Source: Gammaproteobacteria bacterium UBA2168 (GTDB taxonomy: Bacteria; Pseudomonadota; Gammaproteobacteria; Pseudomonadales; Azotimanducaceae). From it: a DNA stretch of 44,519 bases. Below, piece by piece: positions 8,689-17,412 of the stretch (position 1 is the stretch's first letter; each line of letters opens with the position of its first letter). A program made the translations under genes and the position numbers. The stretch covers positions 1 through 44,519 of the forward strand of contig DCWG01000150.1 of the NCBI GenBank assembly GCA_002327525.1. The letters are read 5' to 3'. Below the pieces are notes generated by a model. It was not told the origin of the DNA. It saw only the letters and a list, made by a program, of their open reading frames with translations, and searched no databases.

Positions 8689-9548
8689 TATTTTCCTCCT
8701 GCGCGCTGGTAGGCGATCTTCGCCGCACGTTTGGCCAAAACGCCGGACACGTCCGTTCGAAATTCGATGGTGCCGCGCATGTCGTCGATGGGATTGCAGG
8801 CTGCCTCGCAAGCTGCGGCCATTTCGGCGAGTGCGCTGTCTTCGAGCCGGGAGCCGATGATGGCATTGGCTGCATCCGCCACGATCACGGCGGTGGGTGC
8901 CACAGCGCCTAGCACCACGCGTGCCTTACTGACCTCGCCCTTGCCATTGAGCGTGAGGCAGACGCCGGCACCGACAACCGCGATGTCCATTTCGGTACGC
9001 GGTGTGAAACGTAGGTAAGCGTCTCCGGTTCTGGGCGGCCTCTTTGGCAGATTTATGGATTCCACGATCTCGTCTTTGCCGAGAGACGTTTTGCCAGGTC
9101 CGGTGGTGATCTTCTCGACCGCAACTGTACGCCTGCCCGCTGTTCCGACGACGGATGCCTTTGCGCCTGCCGCGATGAGAGCGGGTACGCTGTCTGCCGC
9201 GGGAGATGCGTTGCACAGGTTGCCTGCGATGGTGCAGCGGCCCTGAATCTGATCGGACCCGATCAGCTGGGCAGCCTCGACGACGCCGGGCCAGGCTCTC
9301 TTGAGTGCTGCGGATCGACCGATCTCCACACAAGGCACGCTTGCTCCGATACGAAATCCGCTTGCCATCCGCTTGATCGACTGGGTAGTGTCGATGCGTT
9401 TGATGTCCACGACCAGATCGGGTTCGATGTCTCCGCTTTTAAGACGTGCCAGCAGATCGGTACCCCCTGCGAGCACGACGGCTTTACCCTTCGCGTTCGC
9501 AAGCAGCGCTGACGCCTCCCGCGTTGTAGACGGTGCTTCATATCTCAT
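8688..9548 (-). CDS. Molybdenum hydroxylase FAD-binding subunit (CoxM-like)
   Basis: 286-residue FAD subunit, first gene of the operon. It shows the two FAD-binding stretches of the family, VVLAGGTDLLARLK and GRCTIAGNLCNASPAADSVP, and a C-terminal CO_deh_flav_C domain (TPRTEMDIAVVGAGVCLTLN). In the holoenzyme it takes electrons from the 2Fe-2S subunit and passes them to an acceptor. The start ATG is about ten bases after GGGAGAGG. The stop overlaps the next start by one base, so the three subunits are translationally coupled. A perfect-arm inverted repeat lies about 50 bp upstream. Confidence 0.94.
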   Translation of the reverse strand: MRYEAPSTTREASALLANAKGKAVVLAGGTDLLARLKSGDIEPDLVVDIKRIDTTQSIKRMASGFRIGASVPCVEIGRSAALKRAWPGVVEAAQLIGSDQIQGRCTIAGNLCNASPAADSVPALIAAGAKASVVGTAGRRTVAVEKITTGPGKTSLGKDEIVESINLPKRPPRTGDAYLRFTPRTEMDIAVVGAGVCLTLNGKGEVSKARVVLGAVAPTAVIVADAANAIIGSRLEDSALAEMAAACEAACNPIDDMRGTIEFRTDVSGVLAKRAAKIAYQRAGGK

Positions 9549-9597
9549 TGACAGACTGCCTCTCCCTTGTGAATCCCAATCCTAACCACGTACGCAG

Positions 9598-9613
9598 CAA
9601 GACTCTAGTCTTG
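9598..9613. promoter_or_regulatory. Inverted repeat upstream of the molybdenum hydroxylase operon (candidate operator)
   Basis: CAAGACT-CT-AGTCTTG is a perfect 7-bp inverted repeat with a 2-bp centre, 50 bp before the first operon start. This is a typical size and position for a dimeric regulator site, but no regulator gene is adjacent, so its role is inferred. Confidence 0.4.
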
Positions 9614-9651
9614 AGGTGAGGACACACACCATTTCTGCTGGCATTCCGAAG

Positions 9652-10368
9652 CTAGCTCGGGGATAGCTTTAGCTTCGGGACACACACCGGCTGATGAACG
9701 TAAGCGCTGTGCGGGTAACCGGCTGCAGACTTCGTGAGTGACGGAAACAGGTGTGGGTGAGCTGCTGCACGAATGGCGTCGATGGCTATCTGCAGGTCGC
9801 CATCCGTGCGGTTATTAATTCCCACGGGCATCGACAGGCCCGAGGCCAATTCGCGGTGGATCTGACTTTCGGCAGTGCGTGCGCCGATAGCGCCCCAGCT
9901 GATCAGATCCGTGTAGTACTGTCCGAAAGTGGTATCCAAAAACCCTGTGGCGGTGGGTAGCTCCAGTTCGGCGACATCGGCGAGCAATTTGCGGGCCAGG
10001 CGCAAACCGTGATTGATGCGATAGCTGCCATCGAGGTCCGGATCGTTGATAAGGCCTTTCCAACCCACGACGGTACGAGGCTTCTCGAAGTACACCCGCA
10101 TCACGAGGTAGAGTTTTTCCCGATGCTCTTGGGCTGTCGCCCTGAGTCTTTCTGCGTACTCCATCGCAGCCGCTGGATCGTGAATCGAACACGGTCCGGC
10201 GATCACCAGCAGGCGTGGGTCATCCCCAAAGAGAATGTCGCAAATGGTGCGGCGTGCGTCGGCAACATACTGCGACGACGGTTCGGTAAGCGGAATCTCT
10301 TCACTCAGCACCGCGGGCGCGATCAACGGTCGGGTACGTTCGATGCGCAGATTGTCTGTGCGGGTCAT
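9652..10368 (-). pseudogene. Truncated class I DAHP synthase
   Basis: The frame from MTRTDNLRIE encodes the N-terminal two thirds of a type I 3-deoxy-D-arabino-heptulosonate 7-phosphate synthase, the first enzyme of the shikimate pathway. Recognisable blocks are LLVIAGPCSIHDP, MRVYFEKPRTVVGWKGLINDP, ATGFLDTTFGQYYTDLISWGAIGARTAESQ and LSMPVG. It is 238 aa, while the family is about 350. Similarity stops after AAAHPHLFPSLTKSAAG, and the remaining residues are unrelated, so the C-terminal barrel strands with several active-site residues are gone. The normally invariant Lys of VGFKNGTDG, which binds PEP, is Asn here (VGINNRTDG). Divergent from the amidohydrolase gene. Almost certainly non-functional. 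Confidence 0.8.
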
Positions 10369-10453
10369 AGGTTGGCATTCGGGTGTCAAACGGCTGCGAC
10401 CGTATCGTAACCAATTGTATCGGTCGGCGCGGCAGTTGCCCGACCGCCCGGGT

Positions 10454-13400
10454 ATGAAGAAAATGTCGCGCTTATTCTCTTGGGTATCGACCATGCACCA
10501 GCGCGTACTGAACAGCCTGATCTTGTTGGCCGCACTGTTGTCGCCGGGTGCTGAAGTTGCTTCCAGCGAAAACGGGAGTGAGGAAGACAAACCAGAACTC
10601 CCGCTCGCAACCGATCGTGAGGTCGGTTTCGAGGTCACTCAGGCCACCTGGCTGTCTCTGGATGTGGCTCCGGACGGGGAGATGCTGGTGTTAGAGGTGC
10701 TCGGTGATCTGTATACGCTACCGCTCACCGGGGGGGAGGCGGTCCGCATTACCAGCGGTATGGCGTTCGACAGTCAGCCGCGCTTCTCACCAGATGGTCA
10801 GCGCATCGTTTTCGTCAGCGACCGAGGTGGCTATGAGGGGCTGTGGACGGTTGCCGTGGATGGCAGCGACGCTGTCGAGATTGCCTCCGGCGATGGCCAA
10901 ATCGAATTCGCCTCTCCCGGGTTCTCGCCGGACGGGTCGCACGTGGTCGCCTCGCGCACCAAGTGGGGCCAGCGCACGTTCGAGTTGTGGGCCTATCACA
11001 TCGATGGCGGCAAGGGAGTGCAGCTCACCCGCTCGGCCACCTCGGAGTCCACACCCAACAGCCAGCGTCACAATGCACTGGGGGCAGTTTACTCACCGGA
11101 TGGCCGCTATCTCTACTACGCGCGGAAAAACGGAGGATTCGGCTATAACGTGCGCCTGCCGTTGTGGCAGATCGCCCGCTGGGATCTGCGCGATGGCATC
11201 GAGGACATACTGACACAGGCCATTGGCAGTGCCTTTCGTCCAGTGTTGTCGCCGGATGGGTCTCAGCTGGTGTTCGGAACGCGGCATGAGCACAAAACGG
11301 GTCTGCGTATCCGCGATCTCGCTACAGGGGGGGAGCGCTGGCTGGCCTACCCGGTGCAGTTCGACGAACAGGAATCGCGATTCACGCGCGACCTGTTGCC
11401 GGGTTATGCGTTTACTCCCGACGGAGAATCCGTCGTCTACGCCAGCGCGGGCGGTATTCGGCGTGTTTCCGTGGCCACTGGAGACGTCAGCGCGATAGGA
11501 TTCCGGGCCGAGGTGAATCAAGCACTGGGCGAACGGCTGCACTTTCCCTATCGGCTGGGCATGGGACCGGTCAAGGCACGCCTCATTCGCGACCCGCAGG
11601 TATCGCCCGACGGCGAACGGGTCGCGTTCTCCGCGTTCACCCGGGTGTATGTGCACGAATTCTCGAACGGTAAAACCAAAACCGTGAGTCCGGACGGCGT
11701 GCAGGCATTTCAACCGGCCTGGTCGCCGGACGGCCGCTATCTGGCGTTCGTCAGCTGGCAGCAAACCGGTGGTCATGTCTGGCGGGTACGCAGCAACGGG
11801 GGGCGAGCGAAGCAACTCACGCAACGGCCGGCATATTATACCGATCCCGCGTGGTCGCCCGACGGAGAGCGTGTGGTGGCCCTGCGCGCGACTAGTTTCG
11901 ACCGCCTCTACCGCGAATTCGACATGGGGGCACCGGTGGGATCGGATCTCGTCTGGCTACCGTCCGGGGGTGGCGAAGCACGCGTGATTCTACCCGCGCG
12001 GGGACTCACACGACCGCACTTCGGTCTAGAAGCCGATCGCGTATACCTCTACCTGTCGGGGAACAGCCCGTTTGCCGACAGTGACAACCGCGTTCTGGTT
12101 TCGTTGCGTTTCGACGGCAGTGACCGCCGCGACCATCTCAAGGTAGCCGGCCCCGGCTACTTCAACGCCAAGGGCAGCGTCAGTGCGGACGACATCAGAA
12201 TTTCTCCGGATGGTCGTCATGCGCTCATCCAGCACGCCAATCAGCTATACGTCGCGGGTCTCCTGACCCAGCACCTGCGCAACCTGAAACTGGATATCAA
12301 GGCCGCGGCAGTGCCTCTGGTGCGCGTCACCGATGTCGGCAACGATTTTCTCGGCTGGTCGAACGAAGAAGAGTTCTACTGGTCTGCGGGACACACACTG
12401 TACCGGCGCTCGCTCGCCGATGTGGACTTCGACCTGAACGGTTCGGATGAAGAAGAGGACACACACGCAGAAGTGGGCGGCGATCAGGCAGACGAGCTGC
12501 GCGAAGACCATGATTCGGTGCGCTCGACGTTGCTCGAGATATACCGGGCCCGCCATGTGCCACGGGGTACGGTGGCGCTGATCGGCGCAACACTGCTCAC
12601 GATGGAAGAGGGTGCGCGGCCCATCGACGGCGGAGTGGTCGTCATAGAGGGCGAGCGCATCGTCGCTACCGGCGCGCGGGACGAGGTGGATGTGCCCGTC
12701 GATGCGCATACGATCGATGTCTCCGGGAAGTACCTGGTGCCTGGCTACGTGGACACACACGCCCACTTTCTGCCGATGCGGCGGGTTCTGGATACGAGCA
12801 ACTGGGCATTCCTGGCCAACCTTGCCTACGGGGTCACCACGGGTCTCGACGTGCAGCCCAGCACCACGGACATCCTGTCGTACCAGGATCTCATCGATGC
12901 CGGCCTCATGCTGGGTCCGAGGGCACTCTCCACCGGTCCGGGCGTGTTCAGCAACAATGCCTTCGCATCGAAGGCACACGCCCGCAACGTGCTGAGTCGC
13001 TACCGCGAACACTACGGCGTGCACAACCTGAAGGCGTACATTGCCGGTAACCGCAAGCAGCGGCAGTGGCTCGCGCAAGCCGCCGCCGAGCTCCGGCTGA
13101 TGCCGACGGCCGAAGGTGCGCTCGACATGAAGATGGACATGACGCACGTGCTGGACGGATTCAATGGTACGGAACACAACCTGCCTGTCATGGAGATCTA
13201 CGACGATGTAGTGCAACTGGTGGCCGAGTCCGGCATCGGCTATACACCGACGCTGCTGGTGCTCTATGGCGGACCCCAGACCGAAAACTGGTTCTACACG
13301 CACGAATCCCCCCTCGATGACGCCAAACTGCGCCGCTACATGCCCTATCCGTCCATCGCGCGCCGGACCCTGCGGCGCTCCTGGGTACACGAGCGCGAGT

Positions 13401-13813
13401 ACAACTTCCAGCATGTGGCAGAACATGCCGCTGAGATCGTGCGTGCCGGCGGCAACGTGGGTGTGGGCGCGCACGGTCAGCTGCAGGGGCTCGGCTATCA
13501 CTGGGAGCTGAGGGCATTGGCCACTGGCATGACCCCGGGCGAGGCACTGACCTCGGCAACCCGAATGGGTGCGGAGATGATCGGGGTCGGCCAGGATCTC
13601 GGCACGATCACCGTGGGAAAGCTGGCGGATCTCGTGGTGCTGAACAGCAACCCGCTCAAGGACATCCGTTCGAGCGCAGATTTACGTTTTGTGATCAAGG
13701 GGGGAGAGGTGTTCGATGCAGCCACCATGGACCAGATCTGGCCCGTCGAGCGGCCGTTGCCGCAGCAGTGGTGGTGGGGCCAGAACCCGTCAGGCAGCGT
13801 CGAGAAGCCTTGA
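10454..13813 (+). CDS. Secreted beta-propeller/amidohydrolase fusion protein
   Basis: About 1119 residues in three parts. An N-terminal signal peptide (hydrophobic LNSLILLAALLS, then AEVASSE) indicates export. Residues about 60-700 hold TolB/DPP-like WD40 propeller repeats; the signature SPDG recurs many times (FSPDGQRIVFVSDRGG, WSPDGRYLAFVS, WSPDGERVVAL). An acidic linker (GSDEEEDTHAE) leads to a metal-dependent amidohydrolase domain with LVPGYVDTHAHF, whose HxH binds metal, further His residues (DGFNGTEHNL, GVGAHGQ), and the C-terminal GTITVGKLADLVVLNSNPL. The family hydrolyses peptides or cyclic amides. The ATG at 10493 is an alternative start that gives a more compact signal peptide. Substrate unknown; location periplasmic or extracellular. 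Confidence 0.9.
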   Translation: MKKMSRLFSWVSTMHQRVLNSLILLAALLSPGAEVASSENGSEEDKPELPLATDREVGFEVTQATWLSLDVAPDGEMLVLEVLGDLYTLPLTGGEAVRITSGMAFDSQPRFSPDGQRIVFVSDRGGYEGLWTVAVDGSDAVEIASGDGQIEFASPGFSPDGSHVVASRTKWGQRTFELWAYHIDGGKGVQLTRSATSESTPNSQRHNALGAVYSPDGRYLYYARKNGGFGYNVRLPLWQIARWDLRDGIEDILTQAIGSAFRPVLSPDGSQLVFGTRHEHKTGLRIRDLATGGERWLAYPVQFDEQESRFTRDLLPGYAFTPDGESVVYASAGGIRRVSVATGDVSAIGFRAEVNQALGERLHFPYRLGMGPVKARLIRDPQVSPDGERVAFSAFTRVYVHEFSNGKTKTVSPDGVQAFQPAWSPDGRYLAFVSWQQTGGHVWRVRSNGGRAKQLTQRPAYYTDPAWSPDGERVVALRATSFDRLYREFDMGAPVGSDLVWLPSGGGEARVILPARGLTRPHFGLEADRVYLYLSGNSPFADSDNRVLVSLRFDGSDRRDHLKVAGPGYFNAKGSVSADDIRISPDGRHALIQHANQLYVAGLLTQHLRNLKLDIKAAAVPLVRVTDVGNDFLGWSNEEEFYWSAGHTLYRRSLADVDFDLNGSDEEEDTHAEVGGDQADELREDHDSVRSTLLEIYRARHVPRGTVALIGATLLTMEEGARPIDGGVVVIEGERIVATGARDEVDVPVDAHTIDVSGKYLVPGYVDTHAHFLPMRRVLDTSNWAFLANLAYGVTTGLDVQPSTTDILSYQDLIDAGLMLGPRALSTGPGVFSNNAFASKAHARNVLSRYREHYGVHNLKAYIAGNRKQRQWLAQAAAELRLMPTAEGALDMKMDMTHVLDGFNGTEHNLPVMEIYDDVVQLVAESGIGYTPTLLVLYGGPQTENWFYTHESPLDDAKLRRYMPYPSIARRTLRRSWVHEREYNFQHVAEHAAEIVRAGGNVGVGAHGQLQGLGYHWELRALATGMTPGEALTSATRMGAEMIGVGQDLGTITVGKLADLVVLNSNPLKDIRSSADLRFVIKGGEVFDAATMDQIWPVERPLPQQWWWGQNPSGSVEKP

Positions 13814-13839
13814 GATACGTCCGATAAGCCCACCGAGGT

Positions 13840-14231
13840 TCACGTCTCCGTCACGATTGGTCTGCACGGCGATGGAAAGACATAGTCGAGATCGCCATTC
13901 TGCGGCGGTTCATCACCAGGCAGGTTCAGGTACTCGATGAAACCGGCGATGGAACTCGTGTTGCGAACGAGTTCCTCGAACGCCTGCGAGGCTTCCAACG
14001 CCACTATGCGCTCGGGTGTGCGTGGCTCAGCATGCGCACGATGCGGCCCGTCCAGCTTCCAATGTCTGGCATATGACAGTCGGTCAACTGGGTTTCGTCG
14101 ACGAAAGGCGAGAGAATGTCATCGAAAAGAACGTCCTCGCCGTAGTAGCCCGTGTCGATGTCGTGAAACGATGGCCATTGTTCGCCGAAGTCGGCAATCG
14201 TCTGTTCCTGAGCTGAGCGTGGGTCCGGCAT
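13840..14231 (-). pseudogene. Frameshifted SAM-dependent methyltransferase remnant
   Basis: The minus strand starts ATG-CCG-GAC-CCA and reads TIADFGEQWPSFHDIDTGYYG, FDDILSPF and MPDIGSWTGRIVRMLSHAHP, which fits the N-terminus and motif I of class I methyltransferases; the usual E/D-IGSGTGR reads DIGSWTGR. The frame then runs into a stop. One base over, it resumes as ERIVALEASQAFEELVRNTS and GDLDYVF, matching the following acidic-strand (motif II) and motif IV regions, and ends at 13840. The catalytic C-terminal half is absent. This shows at least one frameshift, a damaged SAM loop and a 3' truncation. Target unknown. Confidence 0.65.
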
Positions 14232-14320
14232 GGGGGCGAGCCTAAAGACTCCGTGCGTGCTCGGCAATCACTGCGCTACCATCGTGCGCTTTTCACCACA
14301 AAGACACATCATTAAAGCGC

Positions 14321-14806
14321 ATGAGTTTGAAGAATCTGTTTTCGATCGAGGGAAAACTAGCTCTGGTCACTGGGGGCTCCCGGGGCATTGGCGAGATGAT
14401 TACCGCCGGCTTCCTGGCCAACGGCGCCAGGGTGTACATCAGTTCGCGCAAGGCGGATGTATGCGATGCGACGGCCGAACGACTCAGTGCCGAATACGGT
14501 GGGCAGTGTATTTCGGCGCCGGCCGACTGTTCCAACCTCGACGGCGTAGGGGCGTTGGCGGCTGCGGTAGCCGAGCGCGAGAGCCAACTGGACGTACTGG
14601 TGAACAACGCCGGTGTATCCTGGGGTGCGCCGCCCGACGAGTTTCCGGAGATCGGCTGGGACGCGGTTGGCAGTGGCAATCCCAGCGGGCGTGTGGGAAG
14701 CGCAGAGGACATTGCCGGGGTGGCGATATTCCTGAGCTCGCGCGCGGGTGCTTACACCGTGGGTGATACCATTGTCTGCGATGGAGGCGCGGTGGCGGCC
14801 TCCTGA
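14321..14806 (+). pseudogene. Short-chain dehydrogenase with internal in-frame deletion
   Basis: The frame is open for 161 codons, whereas classical SDRs have about 250. Residues 1-105 are a normal SDR N-terminal half: KLALVTGGSRGIGEMITAGF (TGGSRGIG cofactor loop) and LDVLVNNAGVSWG (NNAG). After FPEIGWDAV at about residue 113 the sequence jumps to GSGNPSGRVGSAEDIAGVAIFLSSRAGAY and the normal C-terminus TIVCDGG. About 90 residues are missing, including the catalytic Ser and YxxxK. The deletion keeps frame, so a protein could be made, but it cannot be an active dehydrogenase. Confidence 0.8.
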
Positions 14807-14879
14807 TGCACGCGGTGCCCAAACGCGCCCGAACCTCGCCCGTGTGGTACAACGCACACTCATCAGCCGGGAAGCAGAA

Positions 14880-15917
14880 ATGAACCAGCAGTGGCGTCTT
14901 GCGCGCACCCCCGTGGAGGGTTGGCCCACGAATGGAGACTTCGAGTGGGTGGAAAGCGACATGCCCGATCCGGGATCGGGACAGGTGCTGACGCTCACCT
15001 TGTTTGTGTCCATGGATCCCTACCAATGGAGCCGGCGGCGCAGCGGGACGGAGCAACCGGGCGATGTCTGTCATGGCCGCAGCGTGTCTCGTGTGATTGC
15101 CGGTAAAACGGAGCGTTTCACGGAGGGTGACATCATCTTCAACACGAACGGCTGGCAGGCGTACGGGTTGACCGGTGAGGGCATCACGACGCACGGCTAC
15201 ATGTTTCCCCGCAAGCTCGACCCGGGCGTCGCGCCTGTATCCACCGCGCTCGGCGTACTGGGAATGCTGGGCCTGACGGCATACTCCGGCCTGATCGTAC
15301 AGTGCGAGCCGCGTGCCGGTGAAACCGTGGTGGTGTCCGCCGCCTCCGGCGGGGTCGGCCAGGTGGCGGTGCAACTGGCGCGCACGCGCGGTGCTCGTGT
15401 GGTGGGCGTCGCGGGATCGGAAGAAAAATGCCGTTTCGTGGTCGAGGAACTGGGTGCCGCGGCCTGTGTTTCGCACCGCGACCCTGAATACGCCGGGGTG
15501 CTTGCCGCAGCCTGTCCGGATGGGATCGACGTGTATTTTGAAAATGTGGGCGGTGCCGTGTATGAGGGTGTGCTCGCGCTCCTGAATCGAAATGCGCGCA
15601 TCACCGTCTGCGGGTATATATCCCAGTACGGCAACGAGGACGGCAGGAATCCGCGAGAGGTGTGGGACGCAATGGGTGCGGCGACGTTCGAGCGTCAGAA
15701 CGTAGCGGTGCATGATCTGTTCGTCGGCAACTTCGTCGAGGCGCATCAGGAGCGCTTTGTTGAGGAGATGGGAGCACGCTTTCAAGCTGGGGAAATCGTC
15801 TACCGGGAGCACGTCTACGACGGTCTCGAGAGTGCGCCGCGCGCGTTTGGTGACATGCTTGCCGGGCGCAACTTCGGCAAGACCCTCGTCAGGTGTTCGG
15901 ATGAGGCACGGGAATGA
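14880..15917 (+). CDS. NADP-dependent MDR oxidoreductase (leukotriene B4 dehydrogenase/CurA-like)
   Basis: 345-residue enoyl-reductase-type MDR protein without zinc ligands. The N-terminal segment is typical of the prostaglandin reductase/CurA subgroup: WRLARTPVEGWPTNGDFEW, then FVSMDPYQWSRR. The Rossmann domain carries VVVSAASGGVGQVAVQLARTRGARVVGVAGSEEKC. FENVGG and ITVCGYISQYGNED are also subgroup blocks. It would reduce the double bond of alpha,beta-unsaturated carbonyls with NADPH. The start was chosen at the Met that aligns with the subgroup; a weak GGGAAG precedes it. It is 10 bases from the M81 gene downstream and probably co-transcribed with it. Confidence 0.88.
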   Translation: MNQQWRLARTPVEGWPTNGDFEWVESDMPDPGSGQVLTLTLFVSMDPYQWSRRRSGTEQPGDVCHGRSVSRVIAGKTERFTEGDIIFNTNGWQAYGLTGEGITTHGYMFPRKLDPGVAPVSTALGVLGMLGLTAYSGLIVQCEPRAGETVVVSAASGGVGQVAVQLARTRGARVVGVAGSEEKCRFVVEELGAAACVSHRDPEYAGVLAAACPDGIDVYFENVGGAVYEGVLALLNRNARITVCGYISQYGNEDGRNPREVWDAMGAATFERQNVAVHDLFVGNFVEAHQERFVEEMGARFQAGEIVYREHVYDGLESAPRAFGDMLAGRNFGKTLVRCSDEARE

Positions 15918-15927
15918 AGGCTGCCAT

Positions 15928-17385
15928 ATGAAGATTGCCATAGGCGGTATCGCCCACGAGACAAACACCTACTGCAAGGGCCTTACGGTGGCGTCCGACT
16001 TCCACCAGTTGCGTGCCCACAAGCTGCTCGGCTCGAGCGGCCGCCAGACAGACGTGGGCGGCGCCGTCGACGCGTGTCAACGCCATGGAGCGGAAGTGCT
16101 GCCTTTGCTGCACGCGTGGGCGCAGCCATCCGGCACCATCGAGCGCGCCACATACGAGCAGTTCAAACAGGAGATTCTCGACGACCTGTCCAGAGAGGTC
16201 GTGGACGGCGTCTACCTCGCCTTACACGGTGCTGGTGTGGTGGATGGCCTGCCGGATCTGGAGGGCGATCTGGCCGCCTCGGTACGCGAGGTGGTCGGCG
16301 ATGTCCCTGTGGCAGCGAGCTTCGATCTGCACGGCAACGTAACACAGGCGATGGCCGATCACCTCGATGGTGTGTTCGTTTGCCACCACTATCCCCACAT
16401 CGACATGCACCAACAGGGGGAGCGGGCCATTGACCTCATCGTGCGCCTTGCAGAAGAAGGGCGCACCACCCGAGTGGTCGTGAGACGTATTCCCGCACTG
16501 CTGCCGACCACCACCACGTTCGAAGGCATCGGCGAGAAGATGCTCGCCGAAGTGCTCGCTGTGGAGGAGGCGCAATCGGAAATCATCGATGTGAGCTGGT
16601 TTCACGGATTTCCCTACACCGACGTACCGCACGTCGGCAGCTACGTGGCCGTGACGGCCACGGATGTACGGGTCGCCCAGCTTGCCGCGCAGAAAGCCGC
16701 ACTTGCCATCTGGAACAGGCGGGAGGCATTCCGGCCGACCAGTCTGGATGCCGCGGAAGCGGTACAGACCGCGCTTGCGAGGATTCAGGATGGCGGGCCG
16801 GTGGTGATGAACGAGACATCTGACAACTGCGGAGGCGGTGCGCCCGGTGACGGGACACACTTGTTACGGGCGCTCCTCGAAGCGGGTGTGAAGAGTGCCT
16901 GCTTCGGTTTCGTGGTGGATCCGGAGGTGGCCATGCAGGCGCACGCCGCGGGAGTGGGGGCCATGATAGACGTGGAACTCGGCGGCAAGTACGACGACGT
17001 ACATGGCGACCCGCTGCCGTTGCATGTCTATGTGAAGGCATTGCACGACGGCCGTCTCGTGATGCGCGCCATGGGCAAGGGCACCCCCATCAATCTCGGT
17101 CCGATCGCGCGGCTCGTCGTGGACGGCATGGACATCGTGGTCGCGTCCGTACGTAGCCAGACTTTCGACGTGGGTCCATTTGTCGCGGTGGGAATCGAGG
17201 TGACGGATTACGATATCGTGGCACTTAAGTCCAGCAACCACTTTCGTGCCGGGTTTCAGGATCTCGCCAGCAGCATCGTCACCGCGGACCCACCGGGGCT
17301 GACCACGCATCACATCGAGGTGTTTCCCAGGCGGCATTGCGCGGAAGCCCTGTGGCCAGTTGATACGAGGGCCGAGTATCCGTGA
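15928..17385 (+). CDS. M81 family metallopeptidase (MlrC-like)
   Basis: 485-residue member of the MlrC family, named for the enzyme that performs the last step of microcystin breakdown; most homologues have unknown substrates. The N-terminal metal-binding half shows IAIGGIAHETNTY (H10, E11), FDLHGN (about 132-137) and CHHYPHIDMHQQGERA (about 152-167), which supply Zn ligands. The C-terminal MlrC domain starts near NETSDNCGGGAPGDGTHLL and ends with LKSSNHFRAGF. GAAGG seven bases before the ATG supports this start. It sits between an MDR oxidoreductase and an SDR gene on the same strand. Full length, no visible defect. Confidence 0.92.
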   Translation: MKIAIGGIAHETNTYCKGLTVASDFHQLRAHKLLGSSGRQTDVGGAVDACQRHGAEVLPLLHAWAQPSGTIERATYEQFKQEILDDLSREVVDGVYLALHGAGVVDGLPDLEGDLAASVREVVGDVPVAASFDLHGNVTQAMADHLDGVFVCHHYPHIDMHQQGERAIDLIVRLAEEGRTTRVVVRRIPALLPTTTTFEGIGEKMLAEVLAVEEAQSEIIDVSWFHGFPYTDVPHVGSYVAVTATDVRVAQLAAQKAALAIWNRREAFRPTSLDAAEAVQTALARIQDGGPVVMNETSDNCGGGAPGDGTHLLRALLEAGVKSACFGFVVDPEVAMQAHAAGVGAMIDVELGGKYDDVHGDPLPLHVYVKALHDGRLVMRAMGKGTPINLGPIARLVVDGMDIVVASVRSQTFDVGPFVAVGIEVTDYDIVALKSSNHFRAGFQDLASSIVTADPPGLTTHHIEVFPRRHCAEALWPVDTRAEYP

Positions 17386-17412
17386 ACCAGCGCCCACGAG
17401 GAGGAGAATGAG

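Noticed and set aside
5914..9548. Aerobic CO dehydrogenase
   Set aside because: The active-site loop is AYRAPSAP rather than AYRCSFR, and no CoxD-G accessory genes are seen.
12245..13501. 418-codon minus-strand frame inside the amidohydrolase gene
   Set aside because: His/Arg-rich shadow of the plus-strand gene.
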